Source: Paramarasmius palmivorus
Lineage: Eukaryota; Basidiomycota; Agaricomycetes; Agaricales; Marasmiaceae
Reading direction: 5' to 3'
DNA length: 64,000 bases
Assembly (NCBI GenBank): GCA_037176845.1
Contig: JAYKXP010000004.1
Span: forward strand, 248,001 to 312,000
The position numbers and the translations under genes are program-made. Positions 35,938 through 47,945 of this stretch are shown in pieces. The notes beneath the pieces were generated by a model. The model worked only from the letters and a program-made list of their open reading frames with translations. It was not told the origin of the DNA and made no database searches. Positions within the stretch are counted from its first letter, which is position 1; every line of letters begins with the position of its first letter.

Positions 35938-38900
35938 TCATTTCAAGCCTGACCGATCGGATCCTTCTAATAGACTGTCGAAAAGTCCACCTGCTGACTG
36001 CTCGTTCCTCAGCTGCAGCATGTAGACTATCCCTGTTCGAGCGCCTTTGTCACTCAACTCGATAGCTACACCTGTTTTCCCAACACGCTCCACGCCATCT
36101 GTTAATACGATGGTAGAGATCAGGACCGAGTGGTCTTTATTCTCGGCTTCCACAACCAACTGCTTAATGTTCGTCGGATCTTGACGATACAGCTTCAATT
36201 TAGCTGACCCAAGTGATTTCCACTGCGCGTGTTGTTGTTTCAAAAAGACTTTGCACTTCATCGTAGCCGATATGGTTGACGTGACAGGTCCTGACGGGAA
36301 GCGAGGAGTCTCCTCGACCGGTGAATTGGGAGGACTGGGGTCAATGAAAGATTGCGCTGCCGACACTGCTCTTTTGAACTGGGATGATGGCAATACTGGT
36401 CGCAATTGCCCCGGGGAACGGGGTGACTGAGGGGGAGGAGGATGGAATGAACCATTGGAGCCAACCCGTGGAAGGTAATGGTTAGGAGGACCAGCATTAG
36501 GCGGGTAGCCTCCTGGAGGTATGTAAGGCGGCATGTGAGGAACAGGCGGAGCGGATCGCGCATGCATTTCGTGCTGAGCGTTTAGAGATCTTGTCGAGGG
36601 CGACTTTCGGATTCCGTTCTGATACGGCTCAGACGGGGGACGCGGAGGAACAGGTGGCAATGGTGCCTCTCCTGGAGGACCATAAGGTCTATGCATAGGC
36701 TGTGGTGCGAACATTTGCTGCTGTCCGTTAGGATTGGGATACATGTGAGGAGGTTGGTTCGGCGGCTGGTTTGGCAGCTGGTTTGGTGGCATCTGAGGAG
36801 GGGAGTGGTACGATTGCATATGGGGGTGAGGTGGTGGCCCTGTTGGCGAACCGGGACCGTGACCTATGCTCGTGCTCCTTGCAGGAGCGAATACCTGGCC
36901 AGGCCCGACAGGTCCACCTGCAAAAGGAGGAAACACAGTCCCAGGACCAGCTACTGGTGGTGACATTCGTCGAGCGTAATCCGGAGATGTTGCCATGTTC
37001 GCTAATTGACCAGTTATGGAATCCATTCCACTTGAAGATCGTGGAGATGGTCCCCGTTCGGGCGTTCTGGGCGAAGCCGAACTTTGACGGCTATAGTCAT
37101 TGATAATTGGAGGCGACGACGTTCTGGTACTAGGGATGCTCGGAACCCCGCTGTCTCGTTCAGAACCCGGAGACATGTCTGATGAGGGTGGGGGCGGAAG
37201 AGGAGATGTATTGGATTTGACCACTCCAGGTAAGGCTGGCACTGGAGGTGGCAGTTGTTTTGACTGCGGCCCAACTAATAAATAGATAAGTAGAAGATAA
37301 TGCAAAGACGCTAGGTGCCGCACCCGAGCTTGCAAATTCTATACACTCTTTGAAGTCGTTGAAAAGTTGGTTTCGAGCTTCCACAGAATCCAAGGTTAGA
37401 ATCAAAATTTCTTTCCTCATGATATGAATCTGAAGTGATTGATCTACTCTGGCAATTAGCGCGTCAAATATAACCCTAGGTAAACTTTGTACGCACCTTC
37501 ACCAGGCATGTCAGACACTCGCAAGACCTTGCCGGCCAATGGTGGATAACATAGCCACATATCCGCCCCATTTGACCCATGCTCGGCACGTTCCTCGGCG
37601 GTCATGCGTTCACTGACGAGGAAGAGATCTGACAGAAGGAAGACATGACCCCGCTTGTGGACTACTTCTACACCAGTCGATCGAGGTGTGAAGCGAATAT
37701 TGAGATCGACCGAACATCGAAGTTCTCGTGTGAATGTTAACGTTGGTGGACACATCTGGAGCCTGACCATCTGCGAAAGGTTTGTTAGTCGATGGAACGC
37801 GTTCGTCGCCCCTGGGACATACTTTAGGTGTCATCGTAAAGATATCTAACGTTCTCTGCGCCGAAAGACGTCGCTCTAGATCCGACACAGGCATCGTAAG
37901 TGTGGAAGATGATGCACGACTTGTAGCAGTGGAAGGAGCTCCTTGAGACAAACGCTCGCTATAACATTCATCAGTTGGCAGAGTGACAGATGGTATTGAT
38001 CAAGGGTAAACGTACAAATCTGATGTCCCACTTCCTCGGACAGAGCTCCCCTCACTACTGGGTGCGACATCTGGGTCGCTAGCTCTCAAAGACGAGGGAT
38101 CGGGCACAGATGAACGCGCCGTCATATCGATCACCACTTCATCTTCAGGCTCCAAGACAGGAGGCACAGAGCTTGGAGAGGTAATGGGTGAACCAGCCTT
38201 AATGTTTGCTCTTTCATCGAGCGTTGCCAACAGCTTTTCCAACTTTTCTAATGCATCCACTAGGAGACGATGGTCACTCCTTCCGGGCTGCGTGCTTTTG
38301 AGTAGCCGCGAGTATAACTTCTTGTAGTACTTGAGCCGTGTCCTTGGCAGTAAAAAGAGCGTGTCCAGTGTCCAGAGTGAAGAGTCGGGGTGCGTTGCTG
38401 CGGGTGGAGGATTGGCTGCCGAGAAGGTTGCTAATATAGGTCCCAACCGTATGTTCGACTGCACAGGCTCCCACTCGTCAAATCCGGTACAATATTTGGA
38501 GCAATAATTCGAATAAGGGCCCTCCAAGTCGTCGACCTAGACGTGGAAAGTTGTATTAGAACTGAATGTGGACCAGGGCAATATTGACGCACCCATCGAA
38601 TTAAAAGGTCTCCGAGCGCTTTTGGGGAAGTAGTACCAATCTCTTTGAGTTTCTGTAGTGAATGCACCTTGAATGAATGGAAGCCATTTCACACGTAAAA
38701 TGGACATACAGAGTGAAGCGACCGATTTGATCTGTATACACTCTCTATGCTTCTGAACATGGAGTCGAGTTGGGGTGGCGGCAAGTTGGATCGTGACCAT
38801 GCAGCTGCTACTTTCTGACATATTCCGATGATTTAGAACAGGTAAAAGGTTCAAGAAGAACGAGATACCTTGATTACCCCGCCAAGGAGGTCGATGTAGC

Positions 38901-39057
38901 CCTTTTCGGTGTCAATCAGGTCATTAAGAGGATTCGTTTTCTTCGGCTTGGAATCTAAGGGAGCGTTTGGGGTAGTTGGAGTCGCAGGTAATGATGAAGA
39001 AAGACTGAGTGAGCCAGACTCCAAGTTCAAGTTGAGCTGAGGTGGAGGGTCCAACAT
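35938..39057 (-). CDS. Rho guanine nucleotide exchange factor, DH-PH type with proline-rich region
   Basis: Activates a Rho-family GTPase; Rac at 10.3 kb or Cdc42 are possible partners, but this is not shown. The start is the ATG at 39057 (MLDPPPQLNLNLESGSLSLS). The DH domain begins NPLNDLIDTEKGYIDLLGGV and continues through SMFRSIESVYRSNRSLHSKL, KALGDLLIRWVDDLEGPYSN and LLPRTRLKYYKKLYSRLLKS. A Ser-rich linker leads to a PH-like domain (VHKRGHVFLLSDLFLVSER, LQIHIMRKEILILTLDSVEA, FNDFKECIEFASS). The C-terminal third is very Pro/Ser-rich, with short PPNQ-type repeats (36750-36800). The last ~110 residues (MKCKVFLKQQHAQWKSLGSA ...) look like a further folded domain. About 930 residues and 8-9 introns. 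Confidence 0.88.
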
Positions 39058-39636
39058 GACTGTCGGGAAGGAGGAATGAGCCAACGTGCCTTAGCACTCT
39101 CCAAAAGGCAAGACGGCGTGACATAACAAAAATTTCTCAATTCAAAAGCTCCAAATTTCAGCGAACCAAGTCAAGAAATTAAGAGTTCATCGTGCTAGCT
39201 AGAAAATCCATCGATACCGACCTCGTTTGATTTTGAAAGGTGCAAAAAAGTGTAAGCTCAATGCCAAAGGAGTTATACTCCACGAGCGCTCAAACTTCGA
39301 ATTCTTTCTCACAGTGGACACGCAGGTGCGGCAAGGTGTCCCTTCAGGCAACCTTCAGGCTCGCCGAAAATCTTCTGGGCAGGTTCAATAGAAATGACTC
39401 CTCAATTCCGGATCCCCGTTCCTTAAGTTGATCGTCTTCCAGCCCGTGTATTCAAAAGCACTAACTTTATTCCTACGAAGTCCATTATATCCACTCTGAC
39501 ATATGTACTCAAACAACAACCACATTACGGGTAAAAATACAGATATCACATTTATTTCAGAAAAGAACGAAGTAGAGTAGCTAAAAAGTCCAGAGCAAAA
39601 AGGTCGCTAAGATATGAACGAATTCGGAAACGCAGC
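39058..39636. other. Intergenic region
   Basis: 579 bases between two minus-strand genes: RhoGEF promoter and Zn2Cys6 gene 3' UTR. A short open frame at 39240-39431 on the plus strand has no support. Nothing else is seen. Confidence 0.4.
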
Positions 39637-42460
39637 TCAGAAACTGGTGCCATTCTCCCCGGGCGACCAGCCGGTCGTCGACGAATGACGCGTATGAGTG
39701 TGCGACGGTACTGAGGGGGGCGTAGGCTGTTGTTCTTCAAAGGGAGGACTGACGGGCAATGGAATAGCGGAACCGTCTTCGGAGGTTGCCGAACTGCCAT
39801 TCTGCCCATCTCCTTTTCTCCAGAGTGTACTACTCGAAAAAGGATACAGAGGTAGACCAACTTCGAGGGGTTGCTTCTGAGCGGTCATCCTCACTATTTC
39901 CCGCATCAGTCCCTGAAGGAGCCTCTCTTGTCGGGCTGTGACAAACACCGAAATCAGTTTATCAATGACGAGGTAGTTTGTCATAGACTTACTGCCGATG
40001 GGAGAACGCTGTCCGTATGCGAGCATGGCGAATCTAGAGTAAGAAACCAAGTAAGCATAACGAGACCTTGAAGAGACCCTTGGAGTGACATACCTCAATA
40101 CATTTATTTCTCCCCAAACCGTTGACTCCCGGTCACTGTCACCGATTTCAATGAAATATTTGCACAGTTGTACTTGTACGACCGCAGCAAGGTACCAACA
40201 TATCTACGGGATCCCTTGTCAGCCAGGTCCTACCTCGGGGAGACAGAAACAGCGAAGCGACTTACCGTGACAAACGGATGAAGACGAGTGATGTCAAGAG
40301 ATGTCGCTGACAGCGTGTAGTATGCGCCCAAGATAAAACGTGCTGAATTCACACAGCGCGAGGTTGAGACACAATTGGGGTCCGTGAAATCCAAGTAAGG
40401 ATTGTGTAGCGTGATGGTCGCCCTGAATGACCAGCAACCATCGCGATCAGATCTTTGAGGCCTCCGTTGGAAAAGTATGAATATATACTTACGCGTGAGG
40501 GATTAGATGGACCATATACAGGTCAGTGTCTAGAACTCCGCCTTCGGGCACATCGGGCACACCGTGTAGGTTTTTGAACAACGGCGGCAGGTTTTCTGAG
40601 AAATCATGGGAAACCAACTTGTCGAGCGCCGCAAAGCCATCAAGGTGGAATGGATTTTGATTTTTACTTGGTGCGGTTGGAGCGCGCAGACTTCCACGAA
40701 CATTGAAATCGGTGACTTTGCCGAATAGCATTACTGCTTTGATGAGTAGAATAAAGGAATCGGTATATTGGGGCGGGTGGGTGGTATATAATTCGGGTGT
40801 GGCGAGATCCTGAGGGTTGCTGGGTAATTGAACCTGACCATGATATTAGCAAGGTGTCGGCAGAAAAGAGTAAAACAAAAAAAAAATAATACACAAACCT
40901 CGGATTCAAAATCAATGTTACGCAGGGGCAATTCAGTCCCTATATCTCTTTCATCCACCGCGTGTATCCATCCGCCGACAGAAGCAATACGATCAAATAG
41001 AATCGTCATCCACCATGAGCGCCGTCTCGATTCAAGATCTCTCAGATCTTTCGGCGGAGCCAGGTAGGCTCCTGGTGAGCTGTTTCCGTGGGTAGAGAAG
41101 GTGCCAGGATAGTTGAGGCGGAGAGGAATGCTGACACGGGTCTGAAATGCAGCAAATATCCACACCTCGACCCATCGGCCCTCTTGATAGAAGTACCAAG
41201 AGAGTAGGATACAGGCCTGCATAACTGAAAAGATGTCTTCGCCGCTGGCCATCGTTTTGTCGATATAGTGTCGTGTCTTGTTGGCGTGGAATTCTGCAAA
41301 GGTATCTCGCCTAGTACCGTCCGGAAGTGTTATCACATTCTGCGGGGACCATCGCGAAGCCGAAGCGCACTGTGAACAAAAAGAGACGGTCAGTTGAGAG
41401 CGGAAGAAGAATAGAGGGCGCGCTTAACAATTGCATGCAGTATAGCAGAATGGGGAAAACCGGGGTCTCGTGGCGACAGAAGCATCGACGCAAGAAACGA
41501 CGGTTTGTGTAGGACTCTAGATCCGCATGGATCGCATCTGAAAAAGACATCTATACTACAAAACACAGTCAAAGTGTGCAAATACAACGGAAGTAAGACT
41601 AGACACTAACTAGTGGTTAAGGGTGGCAGGGTCAGGTAAATCTGGGTTCCATCCCAGGAAGAGCAAGTCCATGAATGGATCTGCTCCACTCTTTGTGGAA
41701 GTCGCAGTCCGCAACTCAGGACTTCCACTTTCACTTCGGAATTGTATGTCACTGTTTGAGGGCGATAAACTGTTGGTCATTGAAAGGGATGCATGTGGTA
41801 GGGATATGCCACCAATTTCTGTGCTTGGGGCGGGTAGTATCGAAGTTGATTGACTGGGTGTCCCTGAACGAGAAGCAGAAGCGGCTTGTACTTCAAAGAG
41901 CTTGTTTTTGAGTGTGGCTGGCAGTGAGAGTATGCATAAGTGTCGAGGCGTCGTCGCATAGGACCAAGACTCACAAATTTGTTCCTCCAACTGCTTTATC
42001 TTCTCTACAGGATCGGTATCGGGTGCAAGTGTCAAGCCTTCGACCGGGTCGTAAGAGCATTGTGGTTCGGTGGGATGTCTATTGAGAGAGAAGGTGTGTA
42101 AAGGTGAAGGATGGGGATAGTGTGTGTACGCACGCGTAACCGATTGGTGCTGGGACGCTAATCAATGCATGCCATTGTCTGGATGCCCAATGAGTACCAA
42201 GCCCGAAGTCACCGGCGAATAACACTCACTTCACACAGGTCCCACAATGAGGTCTCTGAGCATCACATTTCTATCGTGCGTGTAGAAAATCAGTATTTTG
42301 AAGATGGGCTAGGTAACTTGACGAACGAGCTTCCTTTTGCGGCACGACCGACAGGCCTTTGAAAACGAGTCAATATCAGCTCCTTTCCGGTAAGAATTGA
42401 CAATACCTGATTTCTTCGAAGAGCAGGACGAGACGTGCTTGCTGTAGTGGATTTGGGCAT
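39637..42460 (-). CDS. Zn2Cys6 fungal transcription factor (paralogue of the 15.5-kb regulator)
   Basis: A nuclear regulator; targets unknown. The start is the ATG at 42460 (MPKSTTASTSRPALRRNQ, exon 42407-42460). The next exon is 30 nt (42327-42356) and encodes ACRSCRKRKL; the following one continues KCDAQRPHCGTCVKQ, with the last Cys in EPQCSYDPVEG. A coiled-coil linker follows (VEKIKQLEEQI). The Fungal_trans domain includes YVDVFFRCDPCGSRVLHKPS, ILHAICASASRW, ACILLSWYFYQEGRWVEVWI and RRRSWWMTILFDRIASVGGW. The tail ends GWSPGENGTSF. About 740 residues and a dozen or more introns. Compared with its paralogue, this gene keeps ACRSCRKRKL in one exon and KCDA uninterrupted, which gives the likely ancestral arrangement. 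Confidence 0.88.
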
Positions 42461-42839
42461 TGGTAATGCGATCGTGTGGCGTATGTAGAATTGTAACCAA
42501 GGTGCTGATCGTCGCGCAGCGAGGTAAGCCCTAGGATATGCTTGGCCTAGAGTAACTGTTCACGGCGCGTTCCAAGGTCCAAAATCCGTGAAGAATGAGG
42601 AATATAATGAGGGAAACGGAGAAAGGTGAGGGTCGGGGGGCAAGCAAGGAAAGGGAGATGAGTGAAGAATGTTGTGTGCTAATATGTGTTGGTCGGGACT
42701 CGGCAAGTTATAAATTCCCCACGTGGAAAATCGTTCTAGGGTCTTGGAAGCGCTCATTTAGTTTATTTTTCCTAATTTTCCTTTCTTTCTTACTAACGTC
42801 TTATACTGTAATGATGCGCGCATGCCACTCTATCGGCTG
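42461..42839. other. Intergenic region, promoter of the Zn2Cys6 gene
   Basis: 379 bases. On the minus strand it holds CCACGTGGGGAATTTATAAC (42707-42726), with a CACGTG box and a TATAA core about 250 bp upstream of the start at 42460. No gene is seen. Confidence 0.4.
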
Positions 42840-43164
42840 CTACTCATCGCCAGTGTTGTCCTAGTGTAATAGTATATCAAAAAGTGGAGGTTATCGTACA
42901 AATTGTGGTGAGAAAATGAATATAGTGAGCTGGATGCGTTACCTCGTCTCCTAACAACGAATTGCTTAGTGTTTTCTCTGACATAATAACCCTCTCAACG
43001 ACCCGGTAACGTTGCGGTAATGCGTTGCCCAACCGTAGAAACATCGGAAAAGGTATACGACCGTTGTCGAGGAACATTTTGATGTTCAAGTGCCGATATT
43101 CTGATATTCTGTGGTCCGTGGACGGTATCACCTCAAAAACAAGGATCTCCAGGCGCTTGGGCAT
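42840..43164 (-). CDS. Possible small two-exon gene, unknown
   Basis: The ATG at 43164 opens MPKRLEILVFEVIPSTDHRI and continues IKMFLDNGRIPFPMFLRL, PQRYRVVERVIMSEKTL, to LGDE. An intron (42861-42942, GTAACG ... CACTAG) would then join to DNTGDE-stop, giving about 80 residues with an acidic end. No family is recognised. The composition is protein-like and the splice is plausible, but the evidence is a single open frame. It could be part of the 3' region of the UPF0047 transcript instead. Confidence 0.3.
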
Positions 43165-43250
43165 CTGTGGGGGTTACTGATCCGGTCTTCCGAGTTCAGG
43201 ACCTTGTAATTGAATGAGAAATGGCTATGAAACTCGCAAAAGAGGAGCGC

Positions 43251-44084
43251 TCACAGAATTGTGGCAACAACCTGTCTCGTATGTGCCGCATGCCTGAACT
43301 CTGTCAGATAAATCCCTGATTGGCCCTGCAAGTAAGCAGCATTTCGTGCAACGAAACAGCCAGGTCACATACCTTGCCAGGTTCCAAGGTTGAGCCTTCC
43401 ATTCGTGATCGGCATGCTGATAGTTGGACCCACTAAAGAAGCCTTCGTATGCGAAACACTGGAAATCAGACCATCAGGTATCAAGAAATGCGGATTTACG
43501 ATACAGCCTCACGAGTCACTATTCGGGAAAAGGTTGTCAGTGTTAATTGTGGCCAACATACTGAAACAGTACACACTCCGGTCCCTCGTCGGTGTGCAGC
43601 CACGAAAGGCTCTCCGGTACGATATGATCCAGCGCCATGTCCATATCTAGCACAACGTCTTGTTTAGAAGGCGGTGAATTGCGACGGACTGGACGAGTTA
43701 CACACCTCGCCTCACATCTGATGAGTGCAGTGAAGAATATCAGTCCCGAATCAGCCCTGACCCATATATCATAACATCCGATATGCACCTCTGTCAAAAT
43801 TTTCGTTGATAGTCAGGGCGCAAGATGTATGTTTCCTAATCGCATGGGCGGTATTAAGCTTCCCTGAACGCTACTATTATGACTCCGACGGGGCCTTACA
43901 CGAAAAGGAATAGCATTCCTGCCTTTGGAAAGAAAAAAGTGTCAAATAGGAAGAGTATAGTAGTCAGTTGATTTCGCACCTCCACGTTTCTCAAGCCAGG
44001 TTCGATGTGAGTCAAAATCTCATCAGTTACTAGATGGCAACCTTTGGAACGTTTTGATAGAGTAAAAGTCTTTTGCCAGGTCAT
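43251..44084 (-). CDS. UPF0047/YjbQ family protein with 6-nt and 12-nt exons
   Basis: A small conserved protein; bacterial YjbQ has been linked to thiamine phosphate synthase activity, role in fungi unclear. Eight exons fit without a break: 43980-44084, 43900-43922, 43789-43835, 43706-43717 (12 nt), 43577-43646, 43513-43518 (6 nt), 43373-43458 and 43251-43315. They total 414 nt, exactly 138 codons with stop. Motifs: MTWQKTFTLSKRSKGCHLVT, LFVKHTSCALTINENF, DVRRDMDMALDHIVPES (DVRR from the 12-nt exon), LHTDEGPDDSVSHTKASLVG (the second Asp of DD from the 6-nt exon) and the family signature ITNGRLNLGTWQGIYL. Over half of the gene span is intron. Assignment is firm; the micro-exons are predicted from family conservation. 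Confidence 0.9.
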
Positions 44085-44363
44085 AGTTACGAAGCCTTCG
44101 GGGGAGACTACCTGATGGTGGTGGTCGAAAATATGAGTGATGGAATCATCGATAGCAGTGCCTCGTGGCCACCGGCGACGTCGGTCACTGGGTGGTCGTC
44201 GGTCAATGTATAATCTCACTAGCACTCGCGAGCGCGAGCTTCAGCTCCAATGTCAAGCTAACAAAAATACAACACATTCCATTCTAGTACCCAACAGCTC
44301 GCAAGAGCAGCGAGACTAGCACAAAATCGAGATTACAGCTCCAAAGGCGTATTAATAACCGCT

Positions 44364-45457
44364 TTAATCCTCTCCAATCCGTCTCGACCTTTCAATTCCT
44401 CCACGATTACCAGGTACGTTGCGATTCCGACAATGGTTTGCGTAATGACCCTTCTCACCGCACTGCAAATAAAATCAGCTGATTGCGCAAATCGAGTAAA
44501 TAGCCACTAACCTTGAAGCACAATACGTCGTCCAAGTTCCTACGGGGTTGCATTGAAGGATTATTGCCGCCGTGGATGGGACCACCATTGAATCCGCGAT
44601 CAAAGTCTGCATATCGACCGTATCCAGGTGGCGGAGGCCCCAAGTCACGATTCGAGGGTGGTGAGGGTGGATCGTAGGCTTTAGGCGGTGGTAATCCTGG
44701 TTTAGGACTTAAGGAGGAAGAGGAGAATTTTTTAGTTTGTTTGAGTCCTGCAATTCGATAATAGTGAACTTACTGGCCACGGGGACATTCTGGACCAAGT
44801 GGGCAGAAACCAGTTAAATATAACTGGCATGCTACTTTTCTGACATGTTTTCGTGGGCATGTTGGGCCTGCAAAGGTATTCAGCTATCTCATAATTAATC
44901 AAGGACATGTGCTACTCACCCAGCTTGCAGAATCCTCTATTGTAATCTGGGCATTCCACCTTTCGTTCCTTCGGATGTGCGTACAAGCACTCATCCCCTG
45001 CTGAACAATATCCGTACTTGGCAAACCACCAGCATTCTGGCATCCGCCTCAAGTTGTACTCATGCAAGAATTCACAAGCATCGCCTTTCTTACAAAGGCC
45101 TCGCAGCCAGTGTTTACAGACTGTAGCTAAGCGCTCTCGTTCACGAGGATGGGTTGGCAGTTGTTTTGGAGGCTGAAAATTCTGTACAGAGGGCAGAGTA
45201 TGGCGCAAGGGACAATGTAACGGACCCAGGGGGCATCCAGCTGGTGTCAAAGATAAACGACATATCTGGTCATCTGAAGAGATAGACAGAACGTGTGAGG
45301 AAAGAAGTTATTCGCTGAATAATGAGTAAAAAAGCGCACCTTTGTCGAGTTTAATGCCCAATTCTACTTTGGCAAAGGATTCTGCATGAAAATTATTCTG
45401 ATGGAACTGAGGATTGACGACGTCTCGTAGTGTAGAAGGTCCAGCAATGGCGGTCAT
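44364..45457 (-). CDS. YTH1: CPSF30/Yth1 mRNA 3'-end processing factor with five CCCH fingers and a zinc knuckle
   Basis: RNA-binding subunit of the cleavage and polyadenylation factor that helps recognise the poly(A) signal in the nucleus. The start is the ATG at 45457 (MTAIAGPSTLRDVVNPQFHQ). Five CCCH fingers are seen: CRLSLTPAGC..., CKHWLRGLCKKGDACEFLH, CWWFAKYGYCSAGDECLYAH, CPDYNRGFCKLGPTCPRKH and CQLYLTGFCPLGPECPRGH. A Pro/Gly-rich linker leads to a CCHC knuckle, C-x2-C-x4-H-x4-C (CFKCGEKGHYANHC), and the protein ends SRRIGED. The knuckle lies across an intron near 44466-44512. Yeast Yth1 lacks the knuckle; animal CPSF30 has one. About 280 residues. The upstream 200 bp are shared with the divergent P450. 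Confidence 0.94.
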
Positions 45458-45657
45458 TATTTTCAGTATATGGTGGTCAGCAAGGAAAGAGCTGGAAAGA
45501 GTCGTGTCACGCGCTGCGTTCGCGAAGCTTGGTCACACGGTCACAAATGATTGACTGGTTTCTTGTTCTCACACTACCACAAATGTTAGTATGGCCTCAT
45601 ATTGAGTTCATAAAATGAATTCAGGGAATAACCGGAATTCATTCCCCTCCCATTATT

Positions 45658-47945
45658 ATGTATCACCCGGGAATTTTCCTCCTCGTCTCGTTGCTAGCTT
45701 TTCTGGGACTTTTCTATACGCGTGCACGCTCCTCATCACGTCGACCCCTCCCTCCTGGTCCCCCGGCAACATGGTTCGGCAAGGTGGAATTACCCAAGTA
45801 TCAACCGTGGCGTACATACACTAAATGGAAAGACGTATACGGTATGTCTGTCAAACCTTTCTAATTTTGTCCAAAACTAATGAAAAGCGTCAAGGGGATT
45901 TGATTTATATCCGTGTTTTTGGCAATCCGATACTAGTGCTCAACTCGGCGCAAGCAATATCAGATCTTCTCGACAAACGTAGCGGGAACTACTCCTCAAG
46001 ACCAGTTAGGTTTGAGCTTGAACAATTTGCACTTCTCGGTAGTTCTCTTACGCTTTTCGCCACAAGAACTATGGTAGTCGAATTGTACGTTGGCAGCGTT
46101 TAGTACAACGTCATGCTGTTGGGTCTAGGCTCATTGTCCATTGAAGAATAGGATGGAATTGGTTGTTTTCCACCATGACATATGGGAGTATGTGGAAGGT
46201 GCGTCATTGGCCTTTGCCATTGATATCTCTAATAACGAAATAATCTAGCGCCACAGAAACCTCTTTCTGAAGCACTTCCCTATGAATGTTGAGGGTACTA
46301 CAAAGTACCATCCCATACAAATCACAGAGACCCATACCTTGTTACGGAATCTATTGGAAAGCCCACAGAAATTTTCTTTCCATGTGCGGAGGTTCGTATC
46401 AAAGGCCAAATGAACACGACGCCGTTGCTAACATGTCTGGCAGAAACGCCGCCGCCATTATCCTGAGCGTTGTTTATGGAATCAAAGTCGACGAGAGTGT
46501 CGACGAACAAGGCGATAACTATGTGTCGCTCGCGAATAGAGCCATGGAGAGTCTATCTAGAGCTGGTATATTTGGCACTTACATGGTGGTAATTATCGTT
46601 TTTAGCACCCTCAGCCCATGTTATGCCACTGAATCACGTCTAGGACTATATCCCAACACTCAAGCATGTACCTACATGGTTTCCCGGCGCTTCCTTCAAG
46701 AGGCAAGCGCGCAGATGGCGACACTTCTCTCAAGAAATGGTCAACCGTCCCTTTGACCTGGTCCTCAGAAAAATGGTATTCATACTTGTGATCTCGGTCT
46801 GAATATTGTCTTAGTCATCTTCAATAGAAAGCAGGGACAATGTCTGCATGTCTGGTGGCCGAAGAACTGGAAGAACTATTTTCAGGGAAAGAAGGCGAAA
46901 ACCCGCAGATAATAAAGAATGTAGCGGCAACTAGTTATGCTGGTAAGTACTCGTCTGTGTTCATAGAAATACTCTTGTGAAACTTACCCTATGTGAAGCT
47001 GGTGCAGATACCGTAGTTTCTGCATTATCCTCACTGTTCCTGGCACTCATCCTACACCCGGACGTCCAAAAGAAAGCTCAATCTGAACTTGATCGTGTAC
47101 TTGGCGACAGACTGCCTGATTTCAACGATCGACAACAGCTACCATACATTGTAAGTGGACAGGATGCCCGCTTCCTACTGCGGTCGCTGACTTGATGGCT
47201 TCAGGCCTGTATATGCCACGAGGTGAGATGGTGCGACTCCTGGGATGCTGCCCATTCGCTCAAGTCACTAGATTCTGAGATGGAATCCAGTCACGCCTCT
47301 GGGCGTTGCACACTACGTGTCTGAGGAAGATGAATATTGTGGTTACAGGTGAGAGAATGTCAGGGTCGTCGTTGATAAGATAGACGTAACACAAAAAATA
47401 TTTAGAATACCCAAAGGGACTACCGTGCTCCCGAATACCTGGGCAGTTCTCCATGATCCGTCAGTATCCTTATCAATTTTCCATTCATTATCTGACGATA
47501 TATCGTAGTGCGCTCTATCCGGACCCGCTTTCTTTTAATCCCGACCGTTATATGAACACAAAAGAGAACGACAAGGACATCAATCCTTTACCTGAAGCGG
47601 CGTTTGGTTATGGAAGACGGCGAGTCCTTCAAACAATAAACTGCGACATACAATGACCATGCCTACAGGATATGCCCAGGGCGTGCCTTCGCCTTCGATT
47701 TATTGTGGATAGCCGTCGCATCAATCTTAACAGTTTTTCACGTCGACAAAGCTGTGGATGACCAAGGAAACATAATAGAACCCACCGTAGAGTATACTAG
47801 TGGACTTTTGAGGTATGTTTTCCTGGTCGACTTCATTTCGGTGTTTTTGAATGTTGCGGACAGTCATCCCAAACCGTTCCCATGCAGCATTAAGCCTCGC
47901 TCCTCAGTCGCAAAAGAGCTGATAATGCACACTCAATCACTATAA
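45658..47945 (+). CDS. Cytochrome P450 monooxygenase (basidiomycete CYP64/OrdA-like type)
   Basis: Heme-thiolate monooxygenase of the ER; substrate unknown. N-terminal anchor MYHPGIFLLVSLLAFLGLFY, then the proline hinge RRPLPPGPPATWFG. Further motifs: SSRPVRTMVVELIGWNWLF, TYGSMWKRHRNLFLKHFPMN, the I-helix AAGADTVVSALSSLFLALIL (A-G-A-D-T), the ExxR region CHEILRWNPVTPLGVAHYV, IPKGTTVLPNTWAVLHDP, and the heme loop FGYGRRICPGRAFAFDLLW. About 500 residues and ten or more short introns. The intron inside the heme loop (47620-47668) only fits as a GC-AG intron (CG/GCGAGT ... CTACAG/G); a GT donor nearby would shift the frame before the heme Cys. Every other motif is intact, so I treat the gene as functional. 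It is divergent from YTH1. Confidence 0.88.

Noticed and set aside
39058..39084. Extended N-terminus of the RhoGEF starting at 39084
   Set aside because: The codon at 39084 is TTG, not ATG; the first ATG in frame is 39057. The same applies to 61683 for eIF3h and 33890 for the unknown membrane protein.
43577..43788. Simple single intron between NFDR and VLDMDM in the UPF0047 gene
   Set aside because: It is in frame, but DVVLDM does not match the family, while the 12-nt exon gives DVRRDM with proper splice sites.
47600..47690. P450 as a frameshifted pseudogene
   Set aside because: Every P450 motif up to and after this point is intact, and one GC-AG intron repairs the frame exactly.
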